Shown: in pieces, positions 42,245-44,807 of the stretch
Layout of the letters: each line of letters starts with the position of its first letter
Position numbering within the stretch: position 1 is the stretch's first letter
Source: Flavobacteriales bacterium
GTDB taxonomy: Bacteria; Bacteroidota; Bacteroidia; Flavobacteriales_D; Crocinitomicaceae
Assembly (NCBI GenBank): GCA_947470515.1
Contig: CANITF010000025.1
Location: 1-44,807 of the forward strand
Direction of reading: 5' to 3'
DNA: 44,807 nt
The notes under the pieces: model-generated
Databases searched by the model: none
What the model was told of the DNA's origin: nothing
The model's input: only the letters and a program-made list of their open reading frames with translations
Program-made: the position numbers and the translations under genes

Positions 42245-43537
42245 TTAGTCAAGTACGATCTCTTCCTTTTCTTTCATCAGAATCTTGTCAATTCGCAATC
42301 CATCCACATCGACAATTTCAAAATAGTATTTTTCAAATTCGAAATTTCCTCCAGCTACTGGAATTGCTTTTAGGTTTTCTAATACAAAACCTGCAATAGT
42401 AGTGTATTTTGAGATATTATCTTCAATCACCTCTCGTTGGAAATATTGATTCAATTCATAAATCAAGGTTTTTCCGTTAATCAAATAACTTCCATCTTTT
42501 CGCTGAACAATATCCAATTCATCCATTTCATCTTCATCTGGTAAGTCACCAACTATTGCTTCTATTAAATCGTGTAACGTGATGATTCCCACAACGCTGC
42601 CATATTCATCTATAACTGCTCCAATATATTGTTTTTTACTTTTAAATAAGCTTAAAATATTAAAAGCAGGTGTGTTTTGGATAATGTAAATTGGCGCTTC
42701 AAAAATATCAGAGATCTTAAAATCTGGACGTTTATAGTTTTCTAAAAAGTCTTTAATATTTATAACACCTTTAATATTGCTTATTTGATCCTCACAAACA
42801 ATAAATTTTGAATGTGCACTTTTTAGTAATTGACTAAAAATAGCTTCAATTGTATTAGAAGTATCAATCCATTCTACTTCAGAATTGTGCGTCATTAAAG
42901 ATTTTGCCGTTTGATCAGTAAAGTAGAATAAATTTTGGTGAACTTGACTTTCATCTGTTTCCAGAACACCTTGTTTCCCGGCATTGAACAACATGAATTT
43001 CAATTCTTCTTCACTCATGTGTTCAGTGTCATTTTCTTTGACTCCAAAAATCTTAAGAATTACTTTAGTCGAAATAGAAAGTAGTTTGACAAAAGGGAAG
43101 GTTGCTAAGGTGAAATACTTAACAATTGGAGCACAAATCAAGGCGATTTTTTCAGCGCTATTCATTGCGATGGACTTCGGTACTAATTCTCCAATTACAA
43201 TCGTGAAATACGTAATACTTCCAATCACAATAACTAAAGAAACAGAATGAACATAAGATCCAAGAAATGAATTTACGCCAAATGTTGCTTCTAAATCGTC
43301 AGTCAATGTTGCGCCACCATAAGCACCTGCAATAATTCCAATTAAGGTAATTCCAACTTGAACAGATGATAAAAAATTCTCTGGTTTATCTAGTAGTTCT
43401 AATATTATTTTTGCGCGAGAATTTCCTTGGTCTGCGAGGTGCTGAATACGAGATTTTTTTACCGATACTAATGCTATTTCTGATAAAGCGAAGAAACCAT
43501 TTAAAAGTGTAAGAAAGAAAATGACAATTATTTCCAT
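42245..43537 (-). CDS. CNNM/CorC-HlyC family membrane protein (DUF21, CBS pair, transporter-associated)
   Basis: 430 aa. The N-terminal DUF21 membrane domain (about 1-190, three to four helices; L-N-G-F-F-A-L-S-E-I-A-L-V-S-V) is followed by a CBS pair (about 205-330, with V-I-D-E-Y-G-S-V-V-G-I-I-T) and a C-terminal CorC_HlyC domain (about 345-425; V-A-G-F-V-L-E-N-L). The family is called hemolysin C-like, but studied members are magnesium or cobalt transporters or regulators of them. The gene converges with the MBL/rhodanese gene, the stops being 14 bp apart with no clear terminator between. Confidence 0.9.
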   Translation of the reverse strand: MEIIVIFFLTLLNGFFALSEIALVSVKKSRIQHLADQGNSRAKIILELLDKPENFLSSVQVGITLIGIIAGAYGGATLTDDLEATFGVNSFLGSYVHSVSLVIVIGSITYFTIVIGELVPKSIAMNSAEKIALICAPIVKYFTLATFPFVKLLSISTKVILKIFGVKENDTEHMSEEELKFMLFNAGKQGVLETDESQVHQNLFYFTDQTAKSLMTHNSEVEWIDTSNTIEAIFSQLLKSAHSKFIVCEDQISNIKGVINIKDFLENYKRPDFKISDIFEAPIYIIQNTPAFNILSLFKSKKQYIGAVIDEYGSVVGIITLHDLIEAIVGDLPDEDEMDELDIVQRKDGSYLINGKTLIYELNQYFQREVIEDNISKYTTIAGFVLENLKAIPVAGGNFEFEKYYFEIVDVDGLRIDKILMKEKEEIVLD

Positions 43538-43593
43538 AGATACAAAGCTACTAATTTCTAGTGGTTGATTGTTTTATTTTTAATAACATTTAA

Positions 43594-43630
43594 ATAAAAA
43601 AAGCCTTAAAACAGGAAGTTTCAAGGCTTA
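43594..43630 (-). terminator. Rho-independent terminator of the RRM gene (minus strand)
   Basis: AAGCCTT (43629-43623) and AAGGCTT (43607-43601) enclose an inner AAAC/GTTT helix and are followed by seven T on the minus strand. Confidence 0.88.
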
Positions 43631-43658
43631 AAATTATTTTTTAAAGACAAATGAAGAA

Positions 43659-44258
43659 TTAATCCTCGTCTTCGTCATCTTCATCATCTTCTTCGTCATC
43701 ATAAGACGAACCAATTTTATAATCATCATCATCAAAATCATCATCGTCTTCTCCAAAAAAGCGGTTGTTTTTACTGCTCTTTTTGTGCGCATTCATTTTG
43801 GGCTTTTTGGAATTGTCATCCGCTCCCCAATCTTTTGCTTTTTTCTCAACTTTCTTTCTTTGCTCCGTTTTCAATGCATCAGTTCCAGGAGGAATAAATG
43901 CTGGTGCATCATCGCTACTCGGAGGTCTAAAACTTGGTCTTGGTTGATCTGAATTTTCCCTCGGTTTAAAAGGAGGTCTTGGTGCGTTAGGGTCTCTAGG
44001 AGCGCGCGTATCAGGTCGCTGTTCTGCTTCCTTAACAGCAATTGGTCGACCATTCATTAAAGATTCATCTAATCCACTAATGGCATTCAATGCTTCTTCG
44101 CGATCAGCCATTTCTACAAAACCAAATCCTCGAGATTTACCTGTTTCTCTATCAGTTGCTACTGTTGCCTTAAGCACAGTTCCATAATCCTCAAAAGCTT
44201 GCTTTAGTTGCTCGCTTGTAATACCAAAATCCAATTTGGCGACAAAAATACTAGTCAT
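43659..44258 (-). CDS. RRM RNA-binding protein with acidic C-terminal tail
   Basis: 199 aa. A single RNA-recognition motif occupies residues 1-78, with RNP2 I-F-V-A-K-L at 4-9 and RNP1 R-G-F-G-F-V-E-M near 43-50. A Pro/Arg/Asp linker (about 80-125) follows, then a Lys-rich segment and an almost purely Asp/Glu tail (about 165-199). Short RRM proteins in Bacteroidetes resemble plant glycine-rich RBPs and are tied to RNA chaperoning or cold response, but this tail is acidic rather than glycine-rich. It is monocistronic with a strong terminator and divergent from the truncated gene at 44365. Confidence 0.9.
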   Translation of the reverse strand: MTSIFVAKLDFGITSEQLKQAFEDYGTVLKATVATDRETGKSRGFGFVEMADREEALNAISGLDESLMNGRPIAVKEAEQRPDTRAPRDPNAPRPPFKPRENSDQPRPSFRPPSSDDAPAFIPPGTDALKTEQRKKVEKKAKDWGADDNSKKPKMNAHKKSSKNNRFFGEDDDDFDDDDYKIGSSYDDEEDDEDDEDED

Positions 44259-44329
44259 AAAGTGAATAAACTGTAATTGTTTTTATTCGTTAATAATAGT
44301 CGAAATTAGGACTTTTTTACCAATCCTAA

Positions 44330-44337
44330 TACTTTTG
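44330..44337 (+). promoter_or_regulatory. Promoter -7 box for the gene at 44365
   Basis: TACTTTTG matches TAnnTTTG and lies 27 bp before the ATG. A clear -33 TTTG is not visible at the expected distance. Confidence 0.5.
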
Positions 44338-44364
44338 ATTTGTATTTTTAGAAAAAAAATAAAA

Positions 44365-44807
44365 ATGACAGCGTTAATTTTAGGAGGAACAGGTTTAGTG
44401 GGGAGCCAATTAGTGCAATTATTGATTGAAGATAAGCGCTTTGAAACGGTTGAATTACTTACTAGGAGAGAGTTGAATGAAAGAGAATTAAAGGTATTGA
44501 CCCATGTTGTAGATTTTAATAATCTTGAAATTTTACCATTAATTTCAAAAGTTGATATATTGTTTATTGCCTTTGGTTCGACAATGAAAAAAGCAGGATC
44601 AAAGGCTAAACAAATTGAAATAGATGTCAATATTCCAACGAAAGTGATGCAATTAGCAAAAAAATATGGTATTGAGAAGTGTGTTTTAATTTCGTCTTTG
44701 GGCGTGAGTGCAAAATCACCTTTCTTTTATTCACGAATGAAAGCCCAACTTGACGAAAACGCACGCAAAATTGGTTTTGAGGAACTAATAATTATCAAAC
44801 CATCCAT
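44365..44807 (+). CDS. NAD(P)-binding Rossmann-fold protein, 3' end outside window
   Basis: The first 147 codons are present and the frame runs off the window. The dinucleotide-binding loop M-T-A-L-I-L-G-G-T-G-L-V-G-S-Q-L is at residues 1-16, typical of atypical SDRs (NmrA/TIP30-like). Later landmarks are D-I-L-F-I-A-F-G-S-T, V-L-I-S-S-L-G-V-S-A, and Y-S-R-M-K-A-Q-L-D-E-N, with the Y-x-x-x-K pair. TIP30-like oxidoreductases often lack a known substrate. The missing C-terminus prevents a firmer call. Confidence 0.85.
   Translation, partial: MTALILGGTGLVGSQLVQLLIEDKRFETVELLTRRELNERELKVLTHVVDFNNLEILPLISKVDILFIAFGSTMKKAGSKAKQIEIDVNIPTKVMQLAKKYGIEKCVLISSLGVSAKSPFFYSRMKAQLDENARKIGFEELIIIKPS

Noticed and set aside
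44283-44630. 115-codon minus-strand frame at the window end
   Set aside because: It is antisense to the Rossmann-fold gene at 44365, which has a clear G-G-T-G-L-V-G motif.

Overview
The window is AT-rich chromosomal DNA from a member of the Bacteroidetes. I infer a Flavobacteriales relative of the Crocinitomicaceae (Fluviicola-like). The reasons are seven secreted proteins or fragments ending in type IX secretion (T9SS) sorting domains (PNP...G.Y pattern), Bacteroidetes-type promoters (TTTG - about 19 nt - TAnnTTTG, for example 6501-6531), few Shine-Dalgarno sequences, a type-3 ProRS, a Porin_10-like protein and a PorE-like OmpA protein. No IS element, prophage, CRISPR array or rRNA operon was seen. 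The genus assignment is not proven.

Layout. 1-85 is the tail of a T9SS cargo gene with its terminator. 141-1344 is a long non-coding stretch holding a 36-bp tandem repeat and two tandem copies of a hairpin-forming element (503-720, 768-983). 1345-6483 holds a GH73/LysM autolysin, a conserved unknown, proS and another conserved unknown. 6501-7054 is a tRNA-Glu pair plus rpsT unit. 7082-12368 holds a Porin_10-like protein, fabG, hemB, an M50 protease and an Smr/DUF2027 protein. 12549-14295 is a MOSC, SET and GNAT cluster. 14341-17309 is rpsO, pnp and a small conserved protein. 17318-18691 is a DASS transporter, convergent with a large T9SS protein (18768-21404). 21621-24350 holds yaaA, efp, a LapA-like protein and an FkbM methyltransferase.

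24427-24671 carries what looks like a stand-alone structured RNA on the plus strand (promoter-like box, closing helix, two internal hairpins, terminator). Next to it, on the minus strand, is a tightly coupled secretion cluster (24670-30987): one GEVED/PPC protein, four paralogous Kelch-type proteins, all T9SS cargo, and a DUF4907-like lipoprotein. Adjacent genes overlap by 1 nt or are 0-6 bp apart. Upstream is a separately terminated 1323-aa CotH/lamin-tail T9SS protein (31133-35104).

35264-44807 holds a class V aminotransferase, a TPR protein plus PorE-like OmpA protein operon, a TauE exporter plus MBL/double-rhodanese fusion (a sulfur-oxidation/export module), a CNNM/CorC-type membrane protein, an RRM protein with an acidic tail, and the start of an NAD(P)-binding protein cut by the window end.

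Housekeeping translation and RNA-turnover genes are interleaved with a cell-surface and secretion programme. The most interesting unexplained items are the RNA at 24427-24671, the paired elements at 503-983 with a compensatory base-pair change, and the Kelch-array operon. All calls come from reading the sequence; no database search was run.
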